From Actinomycetes bacterium (GTDB taxonomy: Bacteria; Actinomycetota; Acidimicrobiia; Acidimicrobiales; Ilumatobacteraceae): DNA of 64,000 bases. Where the stretch lies: contig JANYDH010000140.1 in assembly GCA_025359865.1 (NCBI GenBank), forward strand, positions 18,783 to 82,782, read 5' to 3'. Made by a program: the position numbers and the translations under genes. The first letter of the stretch is position 1; each line of letters starts with the position of its first letter. This document shows, in pieces, positions 18,791-27,270 of this stretch. The notes under the pieces were generated by a model. It searched no databases and was not told the DNA's origin. It saw nothing but the letters and a program-made list of their open reading frames with translations.

Positions 18791-19147
18791 ATGGGGTTAC
18801 GAGACCTGAAGAAACGGCTGACCACCACGGTCGAAGAACTCGACGACCGTCGCCTGCATGAACGCTTCCACGGCTTGGACCTCACCGAACTGGCGCAGGT
18901 GGTACCTCGCACACCCGCCCGAATCGGTGGTGAGGTGGTTCGGATGAAGATCCAACCCCGTTCCGGAGTGCCGGCCGTGGTGGTCACGGTCTCCGACGGA
19001 ACCGGCACGGCCATTGCCGTGTTCACCGGCCGTCGCCGCCTGGCGGGGCTCGAACAGAGCCGTGCTGTCGTGCTCGAAGGGGTCCCGTTCCTCGAGCACG
19101 GCCACCTGACGTTGCTCAACCCGGCCTACACCCTGTTGCCGTACTGA
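18791..19147 (+). CDS. OB-fold nucleic-acid-binding protein (Rv2694c-like)
   Basis: The 118-residue protein has an N-terminal helix (GLRDLKKRLTTTVEELDD). An OB-fold follows, with IGGEVVRMKIQPRSGVPAVV, VSDGTGTAIAVFTGR and LEGVPFLEHGHLTLLNP. The DGTGTA strand is typical of tRNA-anti type OB domains. From memory of Mycobacterium tuberculosis, a similar OB protein (Rv2694c) lies beside the TrkA genes ceoC and ceoB and an APC permease. The same set occurs here, which supports orthology. The role is unknown. Confidence 0.8.
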   Translation: MGLRDLKKRLTTTVEELDDRRLHERFHGLDLTELAQVVPRTPARIGGEVVRMKIQPRSGVPAVVVTVSDGTGTAIAVFTGRRRLAGLEQSRAVVLEGVPFLEHGHLTLLNPAYTLLPY

Positions 19148-19183
19148 GTTGCCGCAGCAAATTGCCGGACCGGTGACGGTGCT

Positions 19184-19855
19184 TCAGTCGCCGACGAGTA
19201 TCGAACGGACAAGGTCCTCGCTGTCGCCCGTGACCAGCACCACTACTTCGTCGCCGACACGCACGATTGTGTCCCCGCGGGGAACCACCACATGATCTTC
19301 TCGCAGCACGGCAACCACGGTCGCTCCACGAGGGAAGCCGAGTTCACCAACCTCTCGGTCGATCGCCGGAGAGTTCGGTGCCAGCGTCACTTCACACAAC
19401 TTCGCCTTGCCATGCTCGAATGCGAGCAGGCGTACGAACGATCCAACGGTGACGGCTTCTTGTACCAATCCGGTGATCAGGTGCGGAGTGCTGACCGCCA
19501 CGTCGACGCCCCACATCTCGGTGAACATCCACTCGTTCTTGGGATTGTTGACCCTAGCGACAACACGCGGTACACCGAACTCCTGCTTCGCGAGGAGTGA
19601 CACGACCAGGTTGTCCTCGTCGTCGCCGGTGACGGCGGCCATCACGTCGGCATCAGCGAGCCCCGACAGCGTGAGCGTGTCGAGGCTGCACGCGTCGCCT
19701 TGGATCCAAACTGCACCCTTGGGCTCACCGCGCTCGCGGTAACCAGCGACCAGTGCGGAGTCGTTGTCGATGATGGTGACGGTGTGACCGGCCCCCGCGA
19801 GTTGCTCGGCGATGAATCGTCCGACGCTTCCGCCTCCTGCAAGCACGATCTTCAT
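19184..19855 (-). CDS. TrkA-family K+ uptake regulator (CeoC-like)
   Basis: The 223-residue protein has an N-terminal Rossmann RCK domain (KIVLAGGGSVGRFIAEQLA, with DNDSAL at the second strand end) and a C-terminal TrkA-C domain (about 140-220). These cytoplasmic proteins gate K+ transporters in response to NAD(H) or nucleotides. It lies 43 bases downstream of the second TrkA gene on the same strand. The pair resembles mycobacterial ceoB-ceoC. The TrkH/TrkG membrane subunit is not in the window. Confidence 0.9.
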   Translation of the reverse strand: MKIVLAGGGSVGRFIAEQLAGAGHTVTIIDNDSALVAGYRERGEPKGAVWIQGDACSLDTLTLSGLADADVMAAVTGDDEDNLVVSLLAKQEFGVPRVVARVNNPKNEWMFTEMWGVDVAVSTPHLITGLVQEAVTVGSFVRLLAFEHGKAKLCEVTLAPNSPAIDREVGELGFPRGATVVAVLREDHVVVPRGDTIVRVGDEVVVLVTGDSEDLVRSILVGD

Positions 19856-19898
19856 GACAGTGTTGATCTCCCGGTTGTTGGGTGATGAATGGAGTGAA

Positions 19899-20552
19899 TC
19901 ATGAGGGTGGACCGGCCGTGACTTGATCGAGTGTTGGCAGCAGGCTCGCAGCTACTGCGAGGTACATCACGTCACCTTCTTGCACGACGAGTGCCGCCGT
20001 TGGCAACGAGGACTCACCCAGTCGGCGTACAGCCACCACCTTGAGATCTGCGCGATCGAGTTCGGACACCTTCCGGCCTACCCAGCGCCGACCAAGTTCG
20101 CACTCCACCAGCGACACCCGGGCGCTCGGGTCGACCCACTCTACGGCCGGACCGTCGTTGACGATTCGGCGCTGCACCCGCTCGACCGTCCACAACGCAG
20201 TGGCGACGGTGGTGATGCCCAGTCGCTGATAGATCGCAGCCCGGCGCGGGTCGTAGATACGAGCCACGACCCGCTCGACGCCGAACGTCTCTCGGGCCAC
20301 CCGGGCGACCAGGATGTTGGAGTTGTCGCCGCTGGTGACGGCTGCCACGGCGTCGGCCCGCTCGATACCAGCGTCGATCAATCGGTCGCGGTCAAAGCCG
20401 ATGCCCAGCACCGTTCGACCGGAGAAGTCCGGACCAAGGCGTTCGAAGGCCCCGGCTCGCTTGTCGATGATCGAGACGGTGTGGTCGTCGGCGATCAGAT
20501 TCTTCGCCAGGGTCGACCCGACTCTGCCACAGCCGACGATCACTACGTGCAC
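19899..20552 (-). CDS. TrkA-family K+ uptake regulator (CeoB-like)
   Basis: This 217-residue RCK protein has the NAD-binding motif VIVGCGRVGSTLAKNL and IIDKRAGAFERL, then a TrkA-C domain. The GTG at 20552 was chosen because AGAGGAG sits 5-6 bases upstream and the Rossmann strand starts right after it. Longer frames to 20684 would run into the upstream gene's promoter. It is divergent from the APC permease, with 72 bases between the starts, so the two units can be co-regulated. Confidence 0.9.
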   Translation of the reverse strand: MHVVIVGCGRVGSTLAKNLIADDHTVSIIDKRAGAFERLGPDFSGRTVLGIGFDRDRLIDAGIERADAVAAVTSGDNSNILVARVARETFGVERVVARIYDPRRAAIYQRLGITTVATALWTVERVQRRIVNDGPAVEWVDPSARVSLVECELGRRWVGRKVSELDRADLKVVAVRRLGESSLPTAALVVQEGDVMYLAVAASLLPTLDQVTAGPPS

Positions 20553-20624
20553 GAATGCTCCTCTGGTTGCGGTTCCTACGATGTCCGTTGCCGGGCAAGT
20601 GAGCACATAGGATGCCACACTGTT

Positions 20625-22499
20625 ATGTCGTTGCTGAAACGCGTCCTCATCGGAAACCCCATCTCTACTGCGGACGAGGGTCACCAGCGCATCCCCAAGA
20701 AAGTCGCATTGCCGGTCTTTGCGAGCGATGCGATCTCGTCCACAGCGTATGCGACCGACGAGATCCTGGTGGTGCTGCTCGGTCAGGCCGCCATCGGCTA
20801 CGCAGCCTTCACCAAGCTGATCCCTATCGCCGTGATCGTCGCGATCTTGCTGGTGATCGTGATCACGAGTTACCGCCAGACCATCTTTGCGTACCCGAGC
20901 GGTGGCGGCAGCTACATCGTCAGCAAGGAGAACCTCGGCAGCATCCCGTCGCTCGTCGCCGGTTCGTCGTTGTTGGTCGACTACATCCTCACCGTGGCCG
21001 TCAGCGTGGCCGGCGGGACATTGGCAATTCGCTCGGCCTTTGGCTTCGACAACAAGTGGACCGTTCCGATCTGTCTGGCATGCGTGCTGGTGATGACCAT
21101 TGCCAACCTTCGCGGGTTGAAGGAGTCGGGCGCAGTGTTTGCGCCGCCCACCTACATCTATGTGATCTCTCTGCTCGCGTTGATCGTCGTCGGTCTGGTC
21201 CGCATCTTCATCTTGAAGAACATCTCCGAGATCGACCCCGCCAAGGTGAGCGAAGAGGCCAAGAAGCTTTCGCAGGGCGCGAAGGGTGTCACGCTCATTT
21301 TACTGCTCCGGGCTTTTTCATCGGGCGCTGTCGCATTGTCGGGGGTCGAGGCCGTCAGTAACGGAGTGCCAGCGTTCAAGAAGCCTGAATCGAAGAATGC
21401 GGCAACCACGCTCATCTGGATGGGTGCGATTCTCGGGTCGTGCTTTCTTGGTCTGTCGGTCATCGCAGCCAGGTTGAAGCCGTTTCGCGGCGAGAGCGAC
21501 GCCACCGGCATTGCGCTCATGGCCGAGCAGATCTACAACGGCAAGGGCGTGCTGTTTTGGATCATGCAGATCTCCACGTTTGCGATCTTGATCCTTGCCG
21601 CCAACACCGCATATGCCGACTTCCCGCGTTTGTCCTCGATCATCGCGAAGGACGGATATCTGCCGCGGCAGTTCTCGAACCGTGGCGATCGGCTGGTCTA
21701 CTCGAACGGCGTCATCTTCCTCGCCGTGATCGCGAGCGGCCTGATCGTCATCTTCAAGGGCAACATCTCGGCGTTGATTCCCCTGTACGCGTTCGGGGTG
21801 TTCACCGGTTTCACACTCAGCCAAGCCGGCATGGTGGTGCATCACGTCAGGCTGAAAGAACCGCGCTGGCGGATCAGCCTTGCTGTCAATGCCGTCGGGG
21901 CGGTCACCACCTTCGTGATCGCGTTGATCGTGGTGGTCTCCAAGTTCACCGAGGGTGCGTGGATCCCGGCGGCCCTGATCCCGATCATGGTCGTGTTCTT
22001 CCGGGGTATCGGCAACCACTACGACCGGGTGCGCGAGAAGCTGCGTGCCGAGCCCGGCTACCGCGCCCAACGCCACACGCACTACGCCGTGGTATTGGTC
22101 GGCAAGCTGAACAAAGGAGTGCTCAACGCGATTCAGTACGCCATCAGCCTGGCACCCGAGCGAATCATTGCCGTCTGTGTGGTCACCACACCGGAAGAAG
22201 AACGAGACATCCAGGATCAATGGGTTACGTTCGACGTGCCCATCGAACTGCACACCATCTCGTCGCCATACCGGGAACTCACCCAGCCGGTGCTGAAATA
22301 CCTCGACGAGATCGACGCCGAGCGCGCTGACGACATCATCACGGTCGTCATTCCCGAGTCGGTCACCAAGGTGAGCAGCCAGTGGCTGCACAACCAGTCG
22401 GCATTCGCGCTGAAGGCCCGCCTGCTGTACCGGCCGCACACCGTCGTGGTATCAGTCCCGATCCATGTCGACGCCGAGGACGACATCGACCTGGTGTAG
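20625..22499 (+). CDS. APC-family amino-acid permease (Rv2690c-like)
   Basis: This is a 624-residue transporter with about 12 helices followed by a cytoplasmic domain of about 140 residues. The N-terminus KKVALPVFASDAISSTAYATDE and PSGGGSYIVSKENLG are typical of the APC superfamily. The C-terminal part (ALNAIQYAISLAPERIIAVCVV) looks like a universal-stress-like fold. In mycobacteria a similar permease neighbours the TrkA pair. ATG 20625 is chosen over the longer frame from 19923, which overlaps trkA. The substrate is unknown; an amino acid or K+ is possible. Confidence 0.87.
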   Translation: MSLLKRVLIGNPISTADEGHQRIPKKVALPVFASDAISSTAYATDEILVVLLGQAAIGYAAFTKLIPIAVIVAILLVIVITSYRQTIFAYPSGGGSYIVSKENLGSIPSLVAGSSLLVDYILTVAVSVAGGTLAIRSAFGFDNKWTVPICLACVLVMTIANLRGLKESGAVFAPPTYIYVISLLALIVVGLVRIFILKNISEIDPAKVSEEAKKLSQGAKGVTLILLLRAFSSGAVALSGVEAVSNGVPAFKKPESKNAATTLIWMGAILGSCFLGLSVIAARLKPFRGESDATGIALMAEQIYNGKGVLFWIMQISTFAILILAANTAYADFPRLSSIIAKDGYLPRQFSNRGDRLVYSNGVIFLAVIASGLIVIFKGNISALIPLYAFGVFTGFTLSQAGMVVHHVRLKEPRWRISLAVNAVGAVTTFVIALIVVVSKFTEGAWIPAALIPIMVVFFRGIGNHYDRVREKLRAEPGYRAQRHTHYAVVLVGKLNKGVLNAIQYAISLAPERIIAVCVVTTPEEERDIQDQWVTFDVPIELHTISSPYRELTQPVLKYLDEIDAERADDIITVVIPESVTKVSSQWLHNQSAFALKARLLYRPHTVVVSVPIHVDAEDDIDLV

Positions 22500-22514
22500 C
22501 ACGCGAAGGCTGAG

Positions 22515-22556
22515 CTTTGGCGTTAGGCCGTTGTCAATGACAGCCCAACGCCAAAG
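22515..22556. terminator. Long hairpin after the APC permease, built from a dispersed repeat
   Basis: Arms CTTTGGCGTT (22515-22524) and AACGCCAAAG (22547-22556) pair perfectly over 10 bases. Inner GGC/GCC and TGTC-AAT-GACA pairs are also possible. No T-tract follows, so it may be a terminator or a repeat-derived structure. Its right half (GACAGCCCAACGCCAAAGGTC) recurs near 55.3 kb and, less exactly, at 44.0 kb. Confidence 0.6.
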
Positions 22557-22609
22557 GTCGGGCGGATTTGCCTGTCGTAGGTACTCGGCGTCGGGTTAGC
22601 GTTGGGTCC

Positions 22610-23584
22610 GTGCGCATCATCATCGCCGGTTCCAGCGGCCTCATCGGCAGCGCCCTCGTCGACCACCTTTGCGGCCACGGCCACCAGGCGGTCCGCCTCG
22701 TCCGCCGATCGGTCGATGCCAGTGCCAGTGCCAGTGCCAGTGCCAGTGCCAGTGCCAGTGCCAGTGCCAGTGCCAGTGCCAGTGCCAGTGCCAGTGGTCC
22801 AGAGGAGCACGAGTGGGATCCTGTCGGCGGCACGCTCGATCCCGTCGTGATCGATGGTGCCGACGCCGTGATCAATCTGTCGGGAGCCGGCATCGGCGAC
22901 CACCGCTGGACCGACGAGTACAAACGCGAGTTGCTCGACAGCCGCGTACAGACCACAAGTCTGCTGGCCAGCACCATTGCCGCCGTCGACCACCCGCCCA
23001 CCGTCTTTCTTTCCGGATCGGCGATCGGTGTCTACGGTCCACGCGGTAGCGACGTCCTCGACGAACATGGTGCATTGGGCGACAGCTTTCTCGCCGACAT
23101 CTGTGTGCAATGGGAGCGGGCCACGGCTGCGGCCGAGAGCGCCGGGGTACGCACGGTCCACCTCCGTACCGGCATCGTGTTGGCAGCCGAGGGCGGTGCG
23201 TTGAAGAAGCAGCTCCCGTTGTTCAAGCTCGGCCTCGGCGGCAAGTTCGCGAAGGGCACTCAGTGGCAGAGTTGGATCGCGATCACCGACGAAATTCGCG
23301 CGATCGAGCATCTCCTCACAGCAGACGTCAGTGGTGCGGTCAACCTGACAGCACCGAACCCCGTCACCAATGCCGACTTCGCCAAAGTGCTCGCAGCAGT
23401 GCTCAAGCGACCGTCGTTCCTGCGGGTCCCGTCGTTCGGACCGAAGCTCCTGCTCGGCAGCGAACTGGCCGACGCACTGCTGTTCACCGGGCAACGGGTC
23501 GTGCCGACGAAACTACAGGCGAGCGGCTACGTGTTCCAGTACAGCACGCTCGAGGTGGCGCTGCGCGCGATCCTCAGCCGATGA
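22610..23584 (+). CDS. TIGR01777-type NAD-dependent epimerase with a 13-fold Ala-Ser insert
   Basis: This is a 324-residue short-chain epimerase-like protein (YfcH/SDR39U1 family). The Rossmann motif IIIAGSSGLIGSALVDHL lies at the N-terminus. NLSGAGIGDHRWTDEYK, SGSAIGVYG and a C-terminal DUF1731 region (PSFLRVPSFGPKLLLGSELAD) are present. GTG 22610 starts exactly at the Rossmann strand. Between strands 2 and 3, residues 37-62 are an uninterrupted (Ala-Ser)13 coded by a pure hexamer repeat. The insert falls in a surface loop, so folding may tolerate it. The last codons overlap the next gene (ATGA). Confidence 0.87.
   Translation: MRIIIAGSSGLIGSALVDHLCGHGHQAVRLVRRSVDASASASASASASASASASASASASASGPEEHEWDPVGGTLDPVVIDGADAVINLSGAGIGDHRWTDEYKRELLDSRVQTTSLLASTIAAVDHPPTVFLSGSAIGVYGPRGSDVLDEHGALGDSFLADICVQWERATAAAESAGVRTVHLRTGIVLAAEGGALKKQLPLFKLGLGGKFAKGTQWQSWIAITDEIRAIEHLLTADVSGAVNLTAPNPVTNADFAKVLAAVLKRPSFLRVPSFGPKLLLGSELADALLFTGQRVVPTKLQASGYVFQYSTLEVALRAILSR
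22718..22796. repeat. (GCCAGT)13 coding microsatellite
   Basis: Thirteen perfect tandem copies of the hexamer GCCAGT lie inside the epimerase gene, plus one extra G. The 6-base unit keeps the frame, so copy-number change alters only the length of an Ala-Ser loop. Confidence 0.95.
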
Positions 23585-24849
23585 CCGACACCCGGCGTGT
23601 CGATCAACTCGACGCGGTCATCGTGGGGGCCGGCCTGGCAGGGCTGACTGCGGCCCGCACGCTGCAGCGCGCCGGCCGACGGATCAGTGTGCTCGAGGCA
23701 TCCGACGGGATCGGTGGGAGGGTGCGAACCGACGAGGTAGACGGGTTCCTCCTCGACCGCGGGTTTCAGGTGCTCCTCACGGCGTATCCCGAGGCCCGCC
23801 GGCAACTCGATTACGAACGGCTGCAGTTGCAGACCTTCGCTCCGGGTGCTGTGGCGTGGCGGGGCGGGGCTGGCCACGTTGTCGCCGATCCATTCCGGGC
23901 ACCGGCCGGGATCGTGTCGACAGCGTTGGCGCCGATTGGCACCCCGTTCGACAAGGCCCGCATCGCGCTCATGCGGCGTCGCGTTTGCCGGACGGACGCG
24001 TTACGACTGCTGACGGGTCCTGATACCCAAACGGGCGCCGCGTTGCGGGCAAGGGGGTTTTCCGACCGGATGATCGACCGGTTTTTCCGCCCCTTGTTCG
24101 GAGGGATCCAGCTCGATCCGTCGCTCTCCACATCGAGTCGCATGCTCGACGTGATGTTCAAGATGCTCGCCGAAGGCGATTCAGCAGTTCCCGCTGCGGG
24201 GATGGGACAGATCCCTGCGCAGATCGCTGCTGATCTTTCGCCCGGAACCGTTCGGCTCGGTGCCAGCGTCGATGCCGTCGATGGCACGACGGTCATCACC
24301 ACTGATGGTCAGCGAATCGAGGCACGGACCATGATCATTGCGACCGAGGGCCCAGAAGCCGGTCGACTCCTCGGTCTGCGCAGGGTCGGGTCGCGGTCGG
24401 TGGCATGCCTCTACTTCGACGCTGCGGCGGCCCCGACCTCTCATCGTTACGTGGTGATCAACGCAGAGGGCGCCGGGCCGGTCTTGAACGTCGCAGTGAT
24501 GAGCAACGTCGCCCAGGGTTATGCACCCCCTGGGCGACACCTCGTTGCGGCCGTCGTGCCGGGAGAACTGGCCGTCGATGCCACGCTGGACGACGCAGAG
24601 CTCGAGTTCCGAGTCAGGCGTCAGCTACGTGGTTGGTGGGGACCGCAGATCGATTCGTGGCGACATCTGCGTACCTACCGCATCGCCCACGGTCAGCCCG
24701 ATCAGTCGCCGCCATTTCTGCCGAAGCGACGGGTCTCTCTCGGGGGTGACCGATTCGTGTGCGGCGACCACCGTGACACGGGCTCGATCCAGGGGGCGCT
24801 GTATTCGGGACGCCGCTGTGCCGAAGCAGTCATCCTGGCGACAGCCTGA
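23581..24849 (+). CDS. FAD-dependent amine-oxidase-like / protoporphyrinogen-oxidase-like protein
   Basis: This 422-residue flavoprotein has an N-terminal dinucleotide motif (AVIVGAGLAGLTAARTL), the GG motif GIGGRVRTDEVDGFLLDRG, and a C-terminal FAD-binding segment (RFVCGDHRDTGSIQGAL YSG). Relatives oxidise amines, porphyrinogens or carotenoid precursors. The start overlaps the epimerase stop (ATGA 23581-23584), so the two are translationally coupled. The 23110 start of the longer frame is unsupported. The substrate is unknown. Confidence 0.88.
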   Translation: MTDTRRVDQLDAVIVGAGLAGLTAARTLQRAGRRISVLEASDGIGGRVRTDEVDGFLLDRGFQVLLTAYPEARRQLDYERLQLQTFAPGAVAWRGGAGHVVADPFRAPAGIVSTALAPIGTPFDKARIALMRRRVCRTDALRLLTGPDTQTGAALRARGFSDRMIDRFFRPLFGGIQLDPSLSTSSRMLDVMFKMLAEGDSAVPAAGMGQIPAQIAADLSPGTVRLGASVDAVDGTTVITTDGQRIEARTMIIATEGPEAGRLLGLRRVGSRSVACLYFDAAAAPTSHRYVVINAEGAGPVLNVAVMSNVAQGYAPPGRHLVAAVVPGELAVDATLDDAELEFRVRRQLRGWWGPQIDSWRHLRTYRIAHGQPDQSPPFLPKRRVSLGGDRFVCGDHRDTGSIQGALYSGRRCAEAVILATA

Positions 24850-24852
24850 CGG

Positions 24853-25395
24853 TCAGGTTCTCACGGCTTCGATCTCGAGCTGGATCTTCACCTTTTCGCC
24901 GACGACCACCCCACCGGTCTCGAGCGCTGCGTTCCACTCAAGTCCCCAGTCCTTCCGGTTGATCTCCGTCTCGGCCGAGAAACCGGCGCGGGTTCCACCC
25001 CAAGGGTCACCGGCCACACCGTTGAATTCGAGCGTCAGCCCGACCGGCTTGGTGACGCCCTTGATCGTCAGGTCACCGGTCAACAGGTAGTCCTCCCCCG
25101 AAGCGGTCACCGCTGTTGTGGCGAAGGTGATCGTCGGGAAGTTCTCGGTATCGAAGAAGTCGGGCGACTTCAGATGTCCGTCGCGGTTCGCGTCGCTGGT
25201 GTTCACGCTCGATGCGTCGAGCGTTGCATCGACGCGCGACTGCAGTCGGTCTTCGGCCACGGTGATCGAGCCCGCGATGGAGTCGAAACGACCACGGACC
25301 TTGCTGACCATGAGGTGACGGACGGTGAACCCAGCCGACGAGTGCGAGGCATCGATGTTCCAGATTCCGGGGGTGAGCGTGTCGAGTGCGGACAT
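24853..25395 (-). CDS. YceI family protein
   Basis: This is a 180-residue lipocalin-like protein with the YceI signature. It contains GIWNIDASHSSAGFTVRHLM at the N-terminus, then VSKVRGRFDS, TSDANRDGHLKSPDFFD and LTIKGVTKPVGLTLEF. The family binds isoprenoid-like lipids. There is no signal peptide, so it is cytoplasmic. ATG 25395 follows AAAGGAGAA; the longer frame to 25599 would cross the promoter. It is divergent from the MarR gene and shares its operator region. Confidence 0.92.
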   Translation of the reverse strand: MSALDTLTPGIWNIDASHSSAGFTVRHLMVSKVRGRFDSIAGSITVAEDRLQSRVDATLDASSVNTSDANRDGHLKSPDFFDTENFPTITFATTAVTASGEDYLLTGDLTIKGVTKPVGLTLEFNGVAGDPWGGTRAGFSAETEINRKDWGLEWNAALETGGVVVGEKVKIQLEIEAVRT

Positions 25396-25459
25396 GTGGT
25401 GTTCTCCTTTGTCGGGGTGCGTCCCACGTCGGTGAGCGCATTTCGTTGAGTCAACAACT

Positions 25460-25488
25460 ATTGTAAGTGCAACTACTTGCGTACGCAA
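25460..25488 (-). promoter_or_regulatory. yceI promoter with palindromic operator candidate
   Basis: On the minus strand, TTGCGT (25488-25483) and TACAAT (25465-25460) are separated by 17 bases, a good sigma-70-type promoter for yceI. The -35 lies in a perfect 12-base palindrome, TTGCGTACGCAA (25477-25488), a plausible binding site for the divergent MarR regulator. Assignment of the regulator is inference. Confidence 0.65.
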
Positions 25489-25519
25489 CCTTCGCGGCAT
25501 TGAGCCGTAGAATCGCAGC

Positions 25520-26026
25520 ATGAAGACCGAGACCCGGCGCACCCCACCCGAACCGCGATGGCTCGACGACGTCGAGATGGCGGCATGGCGGGGATACATC
25601 GAGACCGTGGCCGCCTTAGGTGCCGCGCTCGACGCCGATCTCGCCCCCCACGGGCTTGCGATCGGCGACTATGAGGTGCTGGTCCGCCTGTCCGACGCAC
25701 CCGGCCATCAACTGCGGATGTGTGATCTCGCCGGGAAGTTGCGGCTTTCGCCGAGCGGTCTCACGCGGCGTCTCGACGGGTTGGTGAAGGGGGGACTGGT
25801 ACAACGCGACCCATCGTCAGACGACCGACGGGTGATGCTGGCCACGCTCACCGAACGCGGGCTACAGACACTGACGCAGGCTGCGCCTGATCATGTCGAA
25901 AGCGTGCGGAGCAGGTTTCTCGACCAGCTCTCCCTCACCGAGATCGAGGTGCTTGCCGGGGCGTTCAACAAGCTGCGCGCCTCGCTCGAAACCGGGTCGT
26001 GCTCAGCTCCCCGTGACCCTCAATGA
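25520..26026 (+). CDS. MarR-family transcriptional regulator
   Basis: This 168-residue winged-helix regulator contains the recognition helix region RMCDLAGKLRLSPSGLTRRLDGLVKGGLV (motif spread over about 57-90). A wing follows, with RDPSSDDRRVMLATLTERG. MarR dimers repress divergent genes until a ligand is bound. It is divergent from yceI across 124 bases carrying a 12-base palindrome. It overlaps argJ by four bases (ATGA), an unusual partner. Confidence 0.92.
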   Translation: MKTETRRTPPEPRWLDDVEMAAWRGYIETVAALGAALDADLAPHGLAIGDYEVLVRLSDAPGHQLRMCDLAGKLRLSPSGLTRRLDGLVKGGLVQRDPSSDDRRVMLATLTERGLQTLTQAAPDHVESVRSRFLDQLSLTEIEVLAGAFNKLRASLETGSCSAPRDPQ

Positions 26027-27228
26027 GCGCTGAACTGCGACTCCCCCATGGCTTTCACGCCTATGTCGCCAACATCGGCATCAAGGATCACACCGACGAT
26101 TTCGTCGTGGTCGCCTCTCAGCGTCCGTGCGCTGCAGCCGGGGTGTTCACGCTCAGCAGCTTCGCCGGCCCCAGTGTGTTAGTCAGCCGCGACCACCTCG
26201 CCAACCTGTCGGCAAGAGCGATAGTGGTGATCTCGAAGAACGCCAACGTCGCCACCGGTGCCGCCGGATTGGCCGATGCCCATGAAGTCGTGGCTGGCGT
26301 TGCCACCGCACTCGGGCTCACGCCTGACGAGGTACTGATCGCCTCGACTGGAGTCATCGGCCGCCAGTATCCGATGGACCGCGTGCGCGCCGGCCTGGAT
26401 GCCATGCCATCGGTGCTGCCCGGCACCGACGCCGGCGCTGTGGCGCGCGGGATCATGACCACCGACACGGTGGCAAAGACCGCTTCGGCCACAGTCGGCA
26501 CGGCCACTATCGTCGGCGTCGCCAAGGGTGTCGGGATGATCGAGCCCGATATGGCGACGCTGATCACGTTGTTCTTCACCGACGCAGCGGTTGACCCAGG
26601 TCAACTCGACGCCATTTTCCGGCGAGTGATCGATCAGACGTTCAACTGCGTGTCGGTCGATACCGACACCTCCACCAGTGACACCGCCGTGATTCTCGCC
26701 AACGGCACGGCAGGCCAGGTGGATCTTGTCGACTTCGAATCGGCGTTGCATGATGTGGCACTCTCGTTGACCAAGCAAGTGGCCCGTGACGGCGAAGGCG
26801 CCGAGAAGCTGATCGAGGTCACCGTTGATGCCGCCGCCGATTCCGCACAGGCCAAGCGTGTCGCCAAAGCCATCGTCAACTCGCCGCTCGTCAAGACCGC
26901 GGTACACGGTGCCGACCCCAACTGGGGCCGAGTCGCCATGGCGATCGGCAAGAGCACTCGCGCCGACGAAGTCGACCAGACCAAGGTGGTCATCCGATTC
27001 GGCGAACAAGAGGTGTACCCCGTGCAACTCGACGATGCAGGTCTTGCCGCGCTCGCGATCTACATGCGTGGCGACACCATCCGCATCCATGTCAGCCTGT
27101 CGCCCGGACAGACCGTACCCGCCGGACAGACCGGACAGACCGAAGCCGCCGGGCAAGCCGTTGCCACCGTATGGGGCTGCGACCTGACCGACGGCTACGT
27201 GCGGATCAACGCCGACTACACCACCTGA
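26023..27228 (+). CDS. argJ: ArgJ: ornithine acetyltransferase / N-acetylglutamate synthase
   Basis: This is a 401-residue self-cleaving enzyme. It recycles the acetyl group from N-acetylornithine to glutamate in arginine synthesis. The processing site is KGVGMIEPDMATL, with T179 as the nucleophile after cleavage. The substrate motif DTDTSTSDTAV (usually DGDTSTND) and the C-terminal GRVAMAIGKS fit the family. A PGQT/GQTGQT stretch near residue 363 looks like an insertion. The gene overlaps marR and is not next to argC, argB or argD. It may therefore be a paralogue or a scattered arginine gene. Confidence 0.9.
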   Translation: MSAELRLPHGFHAYVANIGIKDHTDDFVVVASQRPCAAAGVFTLSSFAGPSVLVSRDHLANLSARAIVVISKNANVATGAAGLADAHEVVAGVATALGLTPDEVLIASTGVIGRQYPMDRVRAGLDAMPSVLPGTDAGAVARGIMTTDTVAKTASATVGTATIVGVAKGVGMIEPDMATLITLFFTDAAVDPGQLDAIFRRVIDQTFNCVSVDTDTSTSDTAVILANGTAGQVDLVDFESALHDVALSLTKQVARDGEGAEKLIEVTVDAAADSAQAKRVAKAIVNSPLVKTAVHGADPNWGRVAMAIGKSTRADEVDQTKVVIRFGEQEVYPVQLDDAGLAALAIYMRGDTIRIHVSLSPGQTVPAGQTGQTEAAGQAVATVWGCDLTDGYVRINADYTT

Positions 27229-27270
27229 GCGCCGCCGGCATCACTCACGCCGGCATCACTCACGACAGCA

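Noticed and set aside
22523..23494. Minus-strand frame with a GTGTGT (Gly-Thr) run
   Set aside because: It is the reverse reading of the Ala-Ser microsatellite inside the epimerase gene.
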